Of a stretch of 64,000 nucleotides of DNA, positions 35,701-47,201 are shown in pieces. The stretch is from positions 7,812,001-7,876,000 of the forward strand of contig PUFA01000081.1 in assembly GCA_003508835.1 (NCBI GenBank). The letters run 5' to 3'. The notes under the pieces are model-generated. The model was not told the DNA's origin. It was given only the letters and a program-made list of their open reading frames with translations, and did no database searches. Positions within the stretch are counted from its first letter, which is position 1; each line of letters opens with the position of its first letter. Both the position numbers and the translations under genes were made by a program. This stretch comes from Eonycteris spelaea (Eukaryota; Chordata; Mammalia; Chiroptera; Pteropodidae).

Positions 35701-36769
35701 GATCACCTCTGAAGCTGTCTCTCTCTGAGCGGGGATGAGGTAGTTTTCCACAGGAAAATTGGGATGCTGTTACCTAAAAGGGGGAGATGGATACTGGTTG
35801 GGCAAAAAGAGCAGATGTAGTGTCAATGTGCTCAGTAAGCAAATTGCAAGAAAAATTTCCTGCAAGTGAAAATCTTGGTTTGGGGGCCTATCTTTGAGAT
35901 GTGTGAATGGAAAGCACTCTTTAGCGTTTTTGAACTCAGAGAGTTTATTTACCATGTTGTAGTAGGGGACCACCTGCCATGGGTCCCAGCTGCGATGGAG
36001 AAATCAGCTTTCCCAAACATCTGAACAGCTTCTCATACTGGCCTGCACACGCAGCCAGGGACAACGAAGAGTCTGGGAAGCAGACACTCAGTTTGCAGCG
36101 GCATTAAAAACAAACATGGGGCTCTGGGAGTGCCGAGCATCCCTGTGGGGTGTCTCCTCTGATCTGGTTTTGTTTCTTTGGTCAGCAGCTGTATTGTTTT
36201 TGCTTCTCCAAGTGTTTTGCTGGCCTTTGAGATTTGAAGAAAGCTCCAGTTCCCCCTGCACCCTAAATTCTCCTTTTTCCAGGCAAAATACATCTATTTC
36301 TTCTCTCTCGGGTATTTGATTACCCAACAGGTCACTGTGCTCTGGATTTGGGTAAAGGGAATTCCACTGGGGTAGCAAATGAGGAAACAGAGCAGGAGGA
36401 CTTAAAAACATATTCATTTCTCTCCTGAATCTTCACTTTTTTTTTCTGCACTGGACCCTTCCTATCAACATTTAAGCATCCTCGAGTTTCTACCATTTTT
36501 TTAAAAATCCTTCCTAAATTTTGCTTACCCTTTCATTACAACCTTATCAGCCAACTCCCCTCTATGGCAAAATTTTTTGAAAAAGTGGTTTTATATTTCC
36601 ATTTTCCTTTCTTCCTCATGTTTCAACCTACTCTGATCTGTGGGCACTTCCCCCACCCCCCCGCACACACACACACATACCCCAATATACACACTTCGTG
36701 AAAGAGCTCTAAGTTCCTCATTTAGCTCTAAGACACTAAACCTGATGACCCTATACTAGAGGGGAGAAA

Positions 36770-37215
36770 ATTTATTTCTTAGGTTGAGAGGCAACATTAT
36801 AATCTATTTTTAGGTATATGTCGAATTATTTAACAAACTCAAGAAAATCCAGGGAAGAGTGACCTTTATCATGTAATCAATTCCTCAAGAAAGAGGGAAT
36901 AGAGATGTTTTGTCTGGAAAAGAGAGAGTTCTAGGGTCCAGGAGGCACTGGTGCTTTCTTCAAATCTCAAAAGTGCTACCACATGGAAAAGAGAAATGTG
37001 GATTGGGTGCCCCCAGAACTAGGAACCCAGGAAGGGAGATTTCCTCTCATTTTAAGAAATGGTCTCATGGTCCTAATTCTCTAAAGGAGAAAGGGAATGC
37101 ATCAGGAGATAGTGAGCTCCCTGTCACTGCCCTGATCAAGTAGTAACTATCTGTCAGAAGTACTCAGAAGAGTGTCCCGTGTTGGATGGGAGGTTACACC
37201 TGAAGACTTCTGAAA
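36770..37215 (+). repeat. L3/CR1-type LINE 3' end
   Basis: Contains gaagagtgacctttatcatg, gtctggaaaagagagagttc, gctttcttcaaatctcaaaa, ctaccacatggaaaagagaa, aactaggaacccaggaaggg and gatagtgagctccctgtcac. This is the order found in the 3' part of L3, an ancient CR1-clade LINE. Confidence 0.65.
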
Positions 37216-37269
37216 TTCTGGGATTGGTTAAACATGCTTCTCTAGAAGTGGGTCTCCATGAACTTGTAT

Positions 37270-37470
37270 TTCCCACTTCCAGCTGTGTGGTCTTGAGCAA
37301 ATTACTCAACCTCTCTTTTCCTCAGTTTCCTCAGCTGTAAAAAGGGACTAGCAAAAGCACCTGACACACATAGGGTCTCTATGAGCATTCGAGAGCAATA
37401 ATGCGTACAGGGCTCTTCATGAGTGCCTGGCACACTGTGAGTGTTTCATAAATGGTTGCTAGTAATTGTA
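37270..37470 (+). repeat. MIR SINE
   Basis: Contains cttccagctgtgtggtcttg, agcaaattactcaacctctc, ctcagtttcctcagctgtaa and gcctggcacactgtgagtgt. Confidence 0.88.
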
Positions 37471-37497
37471 TTTAGTGCAAAGCCCTGTTCTCTAGAT

Positions 37498-37725
37498 CAG
37501 TGGTCCCCAACCTTTTTGGCACCAGGGATTGGTGCTCCTATGAGAATCTAACACCTGACGATCTGAGAGGGAGCTGAGACAGTGATGCTAGTGCTGGGGA
37601 GCAGCTGCAAATACAATGAAGCTTTGCTCACTCAACTACCTGCCACTAACCTCCTGCTGTGTGGCCCTGTTCCGAACAGGCCACGGACTGGTACTGGTTC
37701 ATGGCCCAGGGGTTGGGGACCCCTG
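37498..37725 (-). mobile_element. MER1-type hAT-Charlie element
   Basis: Begins cagtggtccccaaccttttt and ends caggggttggggacccctg. Internal motifs gtgctcctatgagaatctaa and ccacggactggtactggttc. Flanking octamers ctctagat (37490-37497) and gtctagat (37726-37733) match at seven of eight positions, as expected for an 8-bp hAT target duplication. Confidence 0.92.
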
Positions 37726-38129
37726 GTCTAGATAAAACTTGATTCTCAAGCATCAGTCATCAGCTACATTTAGATTTTTGTTGTAGATTTTCCTTGGTAA
37801 CTTGTAAGAGCTCAAAGATAGCCCATAGGAAATGTTAGTGAAGCCACCGTAATTCCTGTTGTGCGTGTCATGCTGTCCACAGTAGTTTTTGTCAAAGGGA
37901 ACTTAGAAACTAAGAAAGTAGTTTTCATATGTACCACATAAGAAGCCTCAAATGCACCTATTCTGATGGTAAAGATTTGGTGGGCCTCCCGCTCTCTTTC
38001 TGTCCCTTCCATGCTACCTCTTAAGCTCAAGTCAGCCATGCGATGCTTCCCCCTGGATGGAACGATGAGTTTTCTTCTCGTAGTCTTAATCACAAAGAAT
38101 ATCACTCATTTTGGTTTAAACATGCCAAT

Positions 38130-38320
38130 GAGCATGCTCATTCCAATAAGCATGCTACATTTCTTATTACATGAATCCTCTCAACACCCTGAGAGAGTTC
38201 TTTCCCCACTTTGCATATGAGGAGCCTAAGCCTCAGAGAAGTTAAGTAACTTTAACAGAGCTGGAGCATGGTCCCAAACATCCAAATTCTTGCTATTCAG
38301 TGAACTGTGTTAACCACCAA
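38130..38320 (-). repeat. MIR SINE
   Basis: Contains tacatgaatcctctcaacac, cactttgcatatgaggagcc, cctcagagaagttaagtaac and a gctggagcatggtcccaaac motif. Confidence 0.85.
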
Positions 38321-38409
38321 AAAAAAAAAAAAAATCTGGAATTAATTAAGGATATTTATATTTAATCAAGTGGTCTTCAAGAATAGAACGCCTAAAAACA
38401 TGTTCCTGA

Positions 38410-38649
<240 letters not shown>

Positions 38650-38894
38650 TGAGCATTTCCCCGGGCCCTGCTAGCTCTCTACCAAACCCCGAGAGCCTTC
38701 CATGCTGCCAGTCTAGTTCACAGTTTTCATCCCATTTTGCAGGGCCAGAAAGAGACAGATGGGCTGTTTCTTGGCCTCTCACTGCCCCAAGGTCAAAGAG
38801 TGGGCCACTGGAGGAGCAAGAAAAATAACAAATACGATCAGGTTGCATTCCAGGCTGCAAGCAAATCCACTCTGGAAACAGACTCAGGTCCAAA

Positions 38895-38992
38895 CCTTTA
38901 TTCCAGAGTAGATAAATGACTTGTCCAAGGTCACACAATAGCTAGTACATGGCAAAGCTGGGAGTTGAACTCACGTCTTCCAATACCCAGAG
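38895..38992 (-). repeat. MIR SINE fragment
   Basis: Contains gataaatgacttgtccaagg, tcacacaatagctagtacat, ggcaaagctgggagttgaac, then a tcacgtcttcc end. A strong MIR core. Confidence 0.85.
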
Positions 38993-39179
38993 CCTCCCTG
39001 CCCCTTCTCATTTGACTGTAGGGTTCTCTCCTGTCCCACTTGGAGTGGCTGGTGCTCTACTTGCCCCTCAGCCTGTCAGGCCTCCTACAGCTGGCTACAC
39101 TCAGCACTGGGAGGGGGCCCATGTGGGAAGGTGATCCCAAGGCTGTCTAACCCTGGCCGCCTGTCTCCCAGGACTGCAG

Positions 39180-39330
39180 CCTGAGTTCTACCACGAGGTT
39201 GAGACCCACAGAGACTAGGGACTTGCCCAAGGTCTCGCAGGAGTGCATGGTGGAATAGAAATTTGCATCCTAGTCTCTAACTTAGACCAATGGTCTGTTT
39301 ACTGAGGTCTCTGCACCCCTGAACTCAGTG
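39180..39330 (-). repeat. MIR SINE fragment
   Basis: Contains gactagggacttgcccaagg, then tctcgcaggagtgcatggtg, diverged beyond that. Confidence 0.65.
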
Positions 39331-39639
39331 CTTGGTCACAGTAAGTGAATATTCGGGGATGGCTGCACAGTGCATCTCTTCCTAGCATCCAAGAGCTCCT
39401 TATTCATGTATGAATTCATAGAGTAATGACGACGAAGCCGTCTCTGATCACAGATTAGTTGAGAAAAGAAGGGCTTATCAGCAAATGATTCTGAGACAGG
39501 ATAATTATTTGGGAGAAATAATCGTGATAGATACCCGTACCTTGTCTCATACATGCACCATAAGTGTCAGATTGATTAAATAATTAAATATTTTTAAAAA
39601 GGAAATCATTCTAAAATTAAGAATAAAATTCCAGTGTGT

Positions 39640-40612
39640 GAGATTCACCCCCACACCAAGTAATTCTTAAATAACAGTTGAGTGTTCATCAGTTCAACTT
39701 AATTCTGACACTTTCTATTTAGAGATAACATCAAATTCCACAGGTTAAGGGCTGAGTCCTACAAGACTGCCCTTCCCCACTTCAAACACCAATTGCAAGT
39801 CTAGGGTGTCACCTGTACTTCTGACTGACCAACTGGTTATAGGTTGGAGGTTCTGATGACCCCTCCCAAGGTTTCAATTAATTTGCTAGAATGGCTAACA
39901 GAACTCAGAGAAACATTGTACTTACTAGGTTAGTGTTTTATCATGAAAGGATATAACTCAAGAACAGCCAGATAGAAGAGATACATAGGACAAAGGATGG
40001 GGAGAGGGCATGGAGCTTCCATGCCCTCTCTGAGTACACCACCCTCCCTGAATCTCCAGGTGTCCACCAACCCAGAAACTCTCTGACTCCCTTTCTTTTT
40101 ATTTTTGGAGGCTTCGTTACACGGGCATGATTGACTGAATCATTGGCCATTGGTGGTAGAACTCAGTGTCTAACCCCTACCCCTTCTCTAGAAGTCCAGG
40201 GCAGGAATGAAAGTTCCAGCCTTCTAATCATGGTTGGCTCCACTGGAAACCAGCCCCCCCATCCTTAGGTGCTTTCCAAAAGTAAGTTAACATAACAAGT
40301 GATACCTTTATTGCTCTCACCACAGGAAATTCTAAAGTGTTAAGAGCTCTTTGCCAGGAACAGTGGACAAAGACCAAATATATAGTCATGCACCACATAA
40401 TGATGTTTTGGTTACCAACAGACCAAATATATGACAGTGGTAGACCATAAAGCCTAGGGTGCAGTAGGCCATTCCATCTAAGTTTGTGAAAGTGCACTCT
40501 ATGGTGTTCACACAATGATGAAATTGCCTGAGGGTGTATTTCCGGAATGGAAACCCATTGTTAATTGGTGCTTGACTGTGTATTCCTTATTATAAATTGC
40601 AATATGACAAAA
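39640..40612. mobile_element. LTR of ERVL type, split by a Tigger element, family uncertain
   Basis: Recurrent LTR motifs include tcaattaatttgctagaatg, ggctaacagaactcagagaa, gcatgattgactgaatcatt, ggccattggtgg, aaagttccagccttctaatc and caggaacagtggacaaagac. The LTR sequence accaaatata is cut at about 40382 and resumes as ttccttattataaattgcaa at about 40583. It is a solitary LTR with no coding region. Confidence 0.6.
40383..40578. mobile_element. Tigger-type (TcMar) non-autonomous element
   Basis: The left end tagtcatgcaccacataatg is nearly complementary to the right end (ggtgcttgactg). Internal gtaggccattccatctaagt, tgaaagtgcactctatggtg and ttcacacaatgatgaaattg are typical of a MER6-like Tigger derivative. 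It sits at a TA in the surrounding LTR, with TA preserved on the left and changed to TG on the right. Confidence 0.75.
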
Positions 40613-40619
40613 ATAGATT

Positions 40620-41215
40620 TCAGAATGGGAAAGTCTGTAGAAAACATCAAAATAATGATAGAAGTCACAAAGGAAGAAAGAGATTGGACCACATAAATAG
40701 TTAGAACTTCTAAAATTCCTGGAAAGAAACACAGAAAACTAAAAGTGGTCAGCAGTGGAGAGTGGGACTGGGAAGTCAAAGATAGGGAGATGGGCTTCAC
40801 ACCCATACCTTCCTATACAATTGCAATGTTTTGCTCTTACTCTGAGTACATACTGCTTTTATAATTTAAAATGTCAAGTTAATACTAATATTATTTACAT
40901 ACTTTTCTGTATTATATCTCCTCCCAAATTAAAAAAAATTACTAAAAAATCATCTATAAAATGAAAGGGCATGCTAACAACATGTAATTTGATACTTAGT
41001 TTATGTCCATAATATGTAAAGAATATAACTAGATCAATATGAAAAACATCGAAACACCAACAGAAAAATCAGCAACACACTTTTAAAATAATGAGATTCT
41101 TTTCCTCAACTAGCAAATTGGCCGTGGTCTAAAAAATAAACCCTCTCTGTTGTAGGTGAGGGTATAGTGAGAAGGCCAGGTCACACTCCACTGGTAGTAT
41201 AAGAACTTGGTTGTC
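40620..41215 (+). mobile_element. L1 fragment, decayed
   Basis: The stretch 40980-41215 (atgtccataatatgtaaaga, ccaacagaaaaatcagcaac, ataatgagattctt, gtgagggtatagtgagaagg) follows the order of L1 ORF2 near its 3' end. The part before it is less certain. Confidence 0.5.
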
Positions 41216-41224
41216 AATGTGGCT

Positions 41225-41400
41225 CAAATGAGATCATCAATCAAAAGAAATTCTGTCTTTGATAAAGTCCCTCCCACATTATCTTTGTCATCAGCTAGGG
41301 AAATTGAGGCTCATGGCCCTCCAGCTAGATGTGGTAGAGTCTGGACTCAGGCCAAGGTCTTCAAATCCCTACCCCAGTGCTCTGCCACATCCTCTCGAAA
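41225..41400 (-). repeat. MIR SINE
   Basis: Contains cacattatctttgtcatcag, ctagggaaattgaggctcat and a gtggtagagtctggactcag motif. Confidence 0.7.
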
Positions 41401-41414
41401 GCTGGCTTGGCAGT

Positions 41415-41520
41415 CACCTTACTGGCCCGTTTGTCAACCATGTGCGTTGTGCATCTACTAAGTGCAAGACACTGGAATCAGTACCTTTGGAGGTACAGAC
41501 ACAATGACATAACCCCGGTC
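41415..41520 (-). repeat. L2 LINE tail
   Basis: Contains gttgtgcatctactaagtgc, aagacactggaatcagtacc and aggtacagacacaatgacat. Confidence 0.65.
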
Positions 41521-41929
41521 TATAGTTTGTCACTTGGGGAAACTATGGCACTGAGGAAATGAAAATTAAAGGTCCAACATAATGAAAACTAATGTGGAAT
41601 CCAATATACCATTAGGCAGCAAGTTTTATTGTTCCTGGGGACCTTCGGGCAGAGATAATTAAGTATGGCTGGACAGAGGCATACTAGAGAGGTAGGGGTC
41701 AGACCAGGTTGTCCATAAGTTCTGTTCTACATTCATGCCATTCACGGGAGGTGGGTCTGGGGATGAGAGGTAAAGCACTTTGTCAGCCATAACACAAAAT
41801 GCTAACCATGGACAGGGAGAGAAAGGCACTGGGACAAGGAGAGCAGCACAGCAGAACACAAGTCTAGGTTGAATATGACCCCCTTGGGATACTGGAGAGG
41901 GATGCTGTCCGCATATCAGCAACCAGCAT

Positions 41930-42078
41930 TCCCCACAGACCCTCTGTGCTGGACACTGCAGAAATCACTTGGTCACTATCTCTCACCTCCAGCTAGGCTG
42001 TCACCTCATGAGGATGGGGCTGGGTCTTCTTATTTACCATCATCCCTTGAGCCTAGTATAGTGCTGGCTGACATGTAA
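41930..42078 (+). repeat. L2 LINE tail
   Basis: Contains gtcacctcatgaggatgggg, ctgggtcttcttatttacca and gagcctagtatagtgctggc. Confidence 0.7.
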
Positions 42079-42084
42079 GGAAAT

Positions 42085-42225
42085 ATGGAAGGGCCATAGC
42101 ATTTATACAGATGAGGAAACTGAGGCCCAAAGGTAAGTCACTTGCTCGTGTTCACGTTGCCACTGATGGAACAAGGCTTTGAACCTAGGCCTTGCTGGTT
42201 CCTACACCCCTAGTCCTCGCTAACA
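42085..42225 (-). repeat. MIR SINE
   Basis: Contains tacagatgaggaaactgagg, cccaaaggtaagtcacttgc and ggctttgaacctaggccttg. Confidence 0.85.
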
Positions 42226-43389
42226 GGGATGGCTTGTTTTTCCCCAGCTATAGCAGTTCGCAAGGATTTGGCCCAGACTGCTCTGTCATCAGGCTGTGGC
42301 TTGGCGCAGAGGCAGCTTTTTTCCCCTCCGAGCAGTGGGTCGAATATGCTGGCTGCTGAAGATCCCTGCTGCTTTCCCATTCAACAGGCAGGTTTCTCCT
42401 CCTCCCATCAGCAGAGGTAGCCTGATCCCCTAGGTGACACTGCCAAATCGAAAGGCTCATTTTATGTCCTGTTCTGCATTGTTCCCAGAGCAAGTCTTCC
42501 CAACTCAGAGGGAGTAAATTAGTACCCTCTCTTCTGACAGCATAATAGCTTCTAGAGGCCTTCAAAGCTGGCTCCACTGCTGCCAACTTCAAAGTGGTTG
42601 TTGCATAATCTTTTCACCTAAAAGGCGCCCTGTGGGGAAGGAGTTAGAGGTGTGAGGACAGAGCAAACTAGGCAGAGAAAATGCTCACTTCAGAACTCAG
42701 ATGGCTAAACTCCATCCCCTGAAGGTACAGGTGGTCTGAGGGCGGGAGTGCAGGACACAGGGCTGGAAGGGAACTCAGGTGTGTTCAGAGCCTCTCTGTA
42801 GTGTGAGGAAACCTCTCCAGAGGCCTCTAGGGGAAGATGGGGACTTTGAGATAAAGGACATTTGTTTTCCAGCAACCATATGGATGCCCAGAGATAATTG
42901 TCCACAAATCAGGATTTGGATATCTTGATTCTTAGGGAGCATCCTTTTTGTGTAACTCAGAGAAAAAGCAAGGGATTTCATGTCTGAGATAAATGGATGC
43001 ACATTTCACCTTCACCAACAAATGACTGAAACCTTGAATGTGTGACGTTCCTCTCTGAGCCTTGAGATTCTGTGACAGTGTTTGAGAAATCCTAGCACAG
43101 GACTAGACAAATTGCAGATCCAAATTATACGGGAGAATTCCAGAATATAGAGGAGATGGAGAAAGTACTTTCCTCTCCAGTACCACCTTGTTTTGCACTT
43201 TTGGATAAGTCAGAGTCAAGAAACAGGTATGAGGAGTAGATTAACCCAACCTTAGGAATGACTCTGCCCTTTCCTGGGGTGAGCTGAATTTCCTTTTGAG
43301 AGGTGGTATATCAGGCTTGCAGATAAAGTCCTTAGGGCTACCAGCCCATCCTTCATTCTATTGTGCCAGAAGAGTTCTTTAAAGGTAAC

Positions 43390-43800
43390 TGTATCTGTCA
43401 CTTACTGCCACAATAATGCTGTGTAACAAAGAAGCCAGAACACAGTGGCTTACCACAATAAGCAGGTCACCTGGGGAAGCTCTCCTTCAGTCTGTGGATT
43501 GGGTTTGTTTGGCCCCAGGGTCCAGGCCAGGCTCAAGTCTGGTCTGTGTGTGTACATTTTGGAGTCTCAGCTGTAAGGACAGCATTTCCCCAGGGGGGTT
43601 CTCCTGGGAAAACACAGAAGGGATAATGAACAAATCTTATCACACAAGCATATCTTAAGCATCTGTTTGTATCACATTTGCTAATATTGTTGGCCAAAGC
43701 AAGTCACATGACTAAGCCTGAAGTCAGTGGAGCCCGGAGTTATATTGCACTCCAAGGAAGAAAGTAGAGTGACTACTTGCTGGAAAATGATTTGATCTAT
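43390..43800 (-). mobile_element. MLT1-type MaLR LTR
   Basis: Contains gtcacttactgccacaataa, acacagtggcttaccacaat and tctgtggattgggtttgttt at the left, and tggccaaagcaagtcacatg at the right. This is a reversed MLT1 LTR. No coding content. Confidence 0.65.
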
Positions 43801-43844
43801 CACAGGGCCCAAGATTAAATAGATTTAATCCACCCAAGCATATT

Positions 43845-43955
43845 GGTTTATAGCTGGTGAGATCAGGCCCAGAGCAAAGATATTGCAGGGGGAATTGGAA
43901 CCCAAGGTTCCTGAGCCCCTGTCCAATGCTCTCTCCATTTTGCCCTTAATTCCCA
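43845..43955 (-). repeat. MIR SINE fragment
   Basis: Weak reversed MIR: atagctggtgagatcaggcc, ggaattggaacccaaggttc, ctgtccaatgctctctccat. Confidence 0.5.
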
Positions 43956-45151
43956 GAGTCATTGCAAGACAACATGGTGTTTAGTCCCCAACATTAGTGT
44001 ACCTTTTCGTTGCATTACAAAAAGTATGGTGTCAGGAGAAGAGGACCTCAGAGTGACCTACTCTGTTCTTGAGTCTAGTGCTCATTCCTGGAGGTGACAT
44101 TTCAAAAGGTGCTGGACAAGCTGGAGTATTTTACAGATCACAATCAGGAAGAGGAACTGGTGAGGGAATTGGCATATTTAACTGAGAGAACAAAAACTCA
44201 CGGAGATATAGGTCCACTATCTTCAGCTCTCCCAAGCCTAAAGGAGCTCCAGGTTATTTGAGAGGGTAGAACTAAAACTTACCAGAGAAAGCAGATTTTG
44301 GTCAAGCACGACATGAGGAAGTTCTTACTCTATAAGAAGCAGGAGCCGTTGGGCAAGGGCAAAGCACCACGGAAGCAGGTGACAAGCTCCTGATCACTAG
44401 GGGTGAGCAGAGGCAGGTGACCACTGCCACAGGGACTCTCCAGGCTAGTCATACCTCCCTGGGCAGGGGGTTGGACAGGCCACTTGGGAGCTGCTCCCTT
44501 TAAAGTGGAGCATCACATGTGTTCTAAGACTAACTCCCAAGTGCACAATCTGCAGCGGCTGAGGTCCTCAGAGGTTCATTCCCTGACTTGGCCTCAAGAA
44601 GATGCAGAGCCTGCGGTTGGAGGGGCCGGGATTTGAGGGGTCCATCTTCTTTATCTTGCCAAAGTCATTTGTAATCTGATTTCTCCTTGGTCATGACGTT
44701 TGCCTGCGTTTCTTCGCCGGTGAGTCCCTCCCAAGGGCAGGAGGCAGTCACTGCTCTGATAAACCTCTTCATGAGGGGCCTGACGTGGAAGGGTGCGCCC
44801 TTGCAGCAGCAGAGCAGGAATTGAGCAGTGAGGTCAGTGGGGTGCTGCTCCCGTAAAGAGCTTGGCCAGGGGGTGTCTCCTCCCGAGGCTGCGGAGAGCT
44901 TCCATTGTGCAGCCCATCAGTGCTGCTTTGGCTGAGAAGCAGCCGTTTCTCAGCGGCCTCTCTTGCTTTCCTTGTCTGAGCTCCTGGGAACTCAATCTTC
45001 TCTCACTTTCCCTGGGATTTTTCTCCTGCCAGGGTTGGGAGGAGCACTGGTTTGTCTCCAGTTTTCTCACTCATGCATTTTCCCACTCGCAAGCCCTCTC
45101 CCTTCCCACTCCCTCTCCGTGCCTCGCTCTGTGACCTGCCCTATACTCTAG

Positions 45152-45628
<477 letters not shown>

Positions 45629-45689
45629 TGACATCTCCTCACTGCTGAATCCAAGGCATTCCCAAGTTGTCTAGATGCCACTCCACTTC

Positions 45690-46120
45690 ATCAATTTTTC
45701 CCCAGCTCCACTGTCTTCCCAACAGCCCAGGCCACCATAACCACCCACCTGGATGCCTGCAGGAACCTTTCACTAGCCTCCCTGCCTCCGCTATTTACCT
45801 CTCCATTCCATGTGCTACCCTGCAGAGTGATTTTTTCCAAAATGCAAATCCGAACATGTCCTCTGATGGAAACCCTTTCTTGGCTTCTCATAGTGCTGAA
45901 CTCTCAGCATGGCCTCAAGGCCCGTATCGCCCAGCTCCTGCAGCCTCACCACCTGCCGCGTTCCCCCATGCCCACTCTGCCCCTCAGTAGTCCACTTTCA
46001 CTTCCGAGACATAGCTCACTCCCTCCCAGGCCAGAGCCTTTGCACATGCTCTTCCCTCTGCTCAAAGAGCCTCTTTGTCTCTCTGTCCCTTTTCTAGATG
46101 CAGCATCACCATGAGGGTGA
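45690..46120 (+). repeat. L2 LINE, longest copy in the window
   Basis: L2 order is preserved over about 430 bases: gtgattttttccaaaatgca, catggcctcaaggcccgtat, gcctcaccacctgccgcgtt, cagagcctttgcacatgctc and ttccctctgctcaaagagcc. It ends with gatgcagcatcaccatgagg. Confidence 0.8.
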
Positions 46121-46689
46121 CATTCTTAAGTACATTTTGACAAGTGTTTGCGTCAAACACACTGTAGGCAGGGTTATTGTTGATGAAGTGATTATGCAAA
46201 ATGGTGAATAACTCTTCCTTTGATCTACACGGTGTTTGAATTATGGAAAAATTAAATGTATATTTAAAAGTACAAAATGTGTTTTCATGGCAGAGTTGGA
46301 TTCTAATCTCAGATCAATCTAAATAGGTGTTTCACTACAAGAATGTCTGGTAGGACATTTGTCCAGAGCAGCATAGGGGGCTTAGCGTCTCTGGTCTCCA
46401 TCTACTCAATGCCAGTCATGCCCTCATTTTTTGTGACAACCCCAAGCACCCATCAGGCCACACTGCCTCTTTGAGAACCCTGATCTGGGGTGTGGCTGTT
46501 TTTGTCTTGCATGCCCACCAAGCTGGGCAGGGTGGTAGGTATGTATATCAGAGCAGGAAGCTGATTGCTGAGCTTTGCTCCATTACCACTAGGGTCCACC
46601 TTCCTCTGGACATTGTAGAAACAGTCTCTGCTGAAATCAGGGGTCTGAGCTAGGCCAGAGGATATTAATATAATCAAAGTTGTCAGTCT

Positions 46690-46915
46690 TGCTCTGGGCA
46701 AGAGCTGTCTCATATAGCCCTTGGCTCAGCCCTCTGAGGTGGCACTTCTGCTATCCCCATTTTACAGATGAAGAAGCTGAGGCTCAGAGAGGTGAGATCA
46801 CTTATCCAAGGTTACCCAGGCTTAAAGGGATAGAGTTGAGACTTAAACATGACCATCTGGCTCCAGAGCCCATGCTCTGACTGTGACATCCTCTGTCCAC
46901 TACGGGCAGGGCACC
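46690..46915 (-). repeat. MIR SINE, well preserved
   Basis: Contains gctatccccattttacagat, gaagaagctgaggctcagag, aggttacccaggcttaaagg, ggctccagagcccatgctct and gactgtgac. Nearly complete. Confidence 0.92.
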
Positions 46916-47201
46916 TGGCACTTCATAAAACACCCATCCTCTGTCCTCACATTGAACCATGGGGTAGCCCCATGGGGAGGGAACATTACCTCTCTACATG
47001 AGCTTTGCCATCTCTGAGAATCCACTTCCTCCTCTATAAAATGAACATCCTATTTCCCACCTCAGGTGTTGAGTTAGATAGGATACTACAACACTATCAT
47101 TATTCTTTTTATCCTTACAGTTGACCCTGTATCATTATAGTTGAACATCATGGATTTGAACTGTGCAGGTTCACTTATAAACGGTTTTTTCAATAAATAT
47201 A

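Noticed and set aside
44040..44400. Possible second L3/CR1 fragment
   Set aside because: Motif order is suggestive (catgaggaagttcttact) but too diverged to support without a search.
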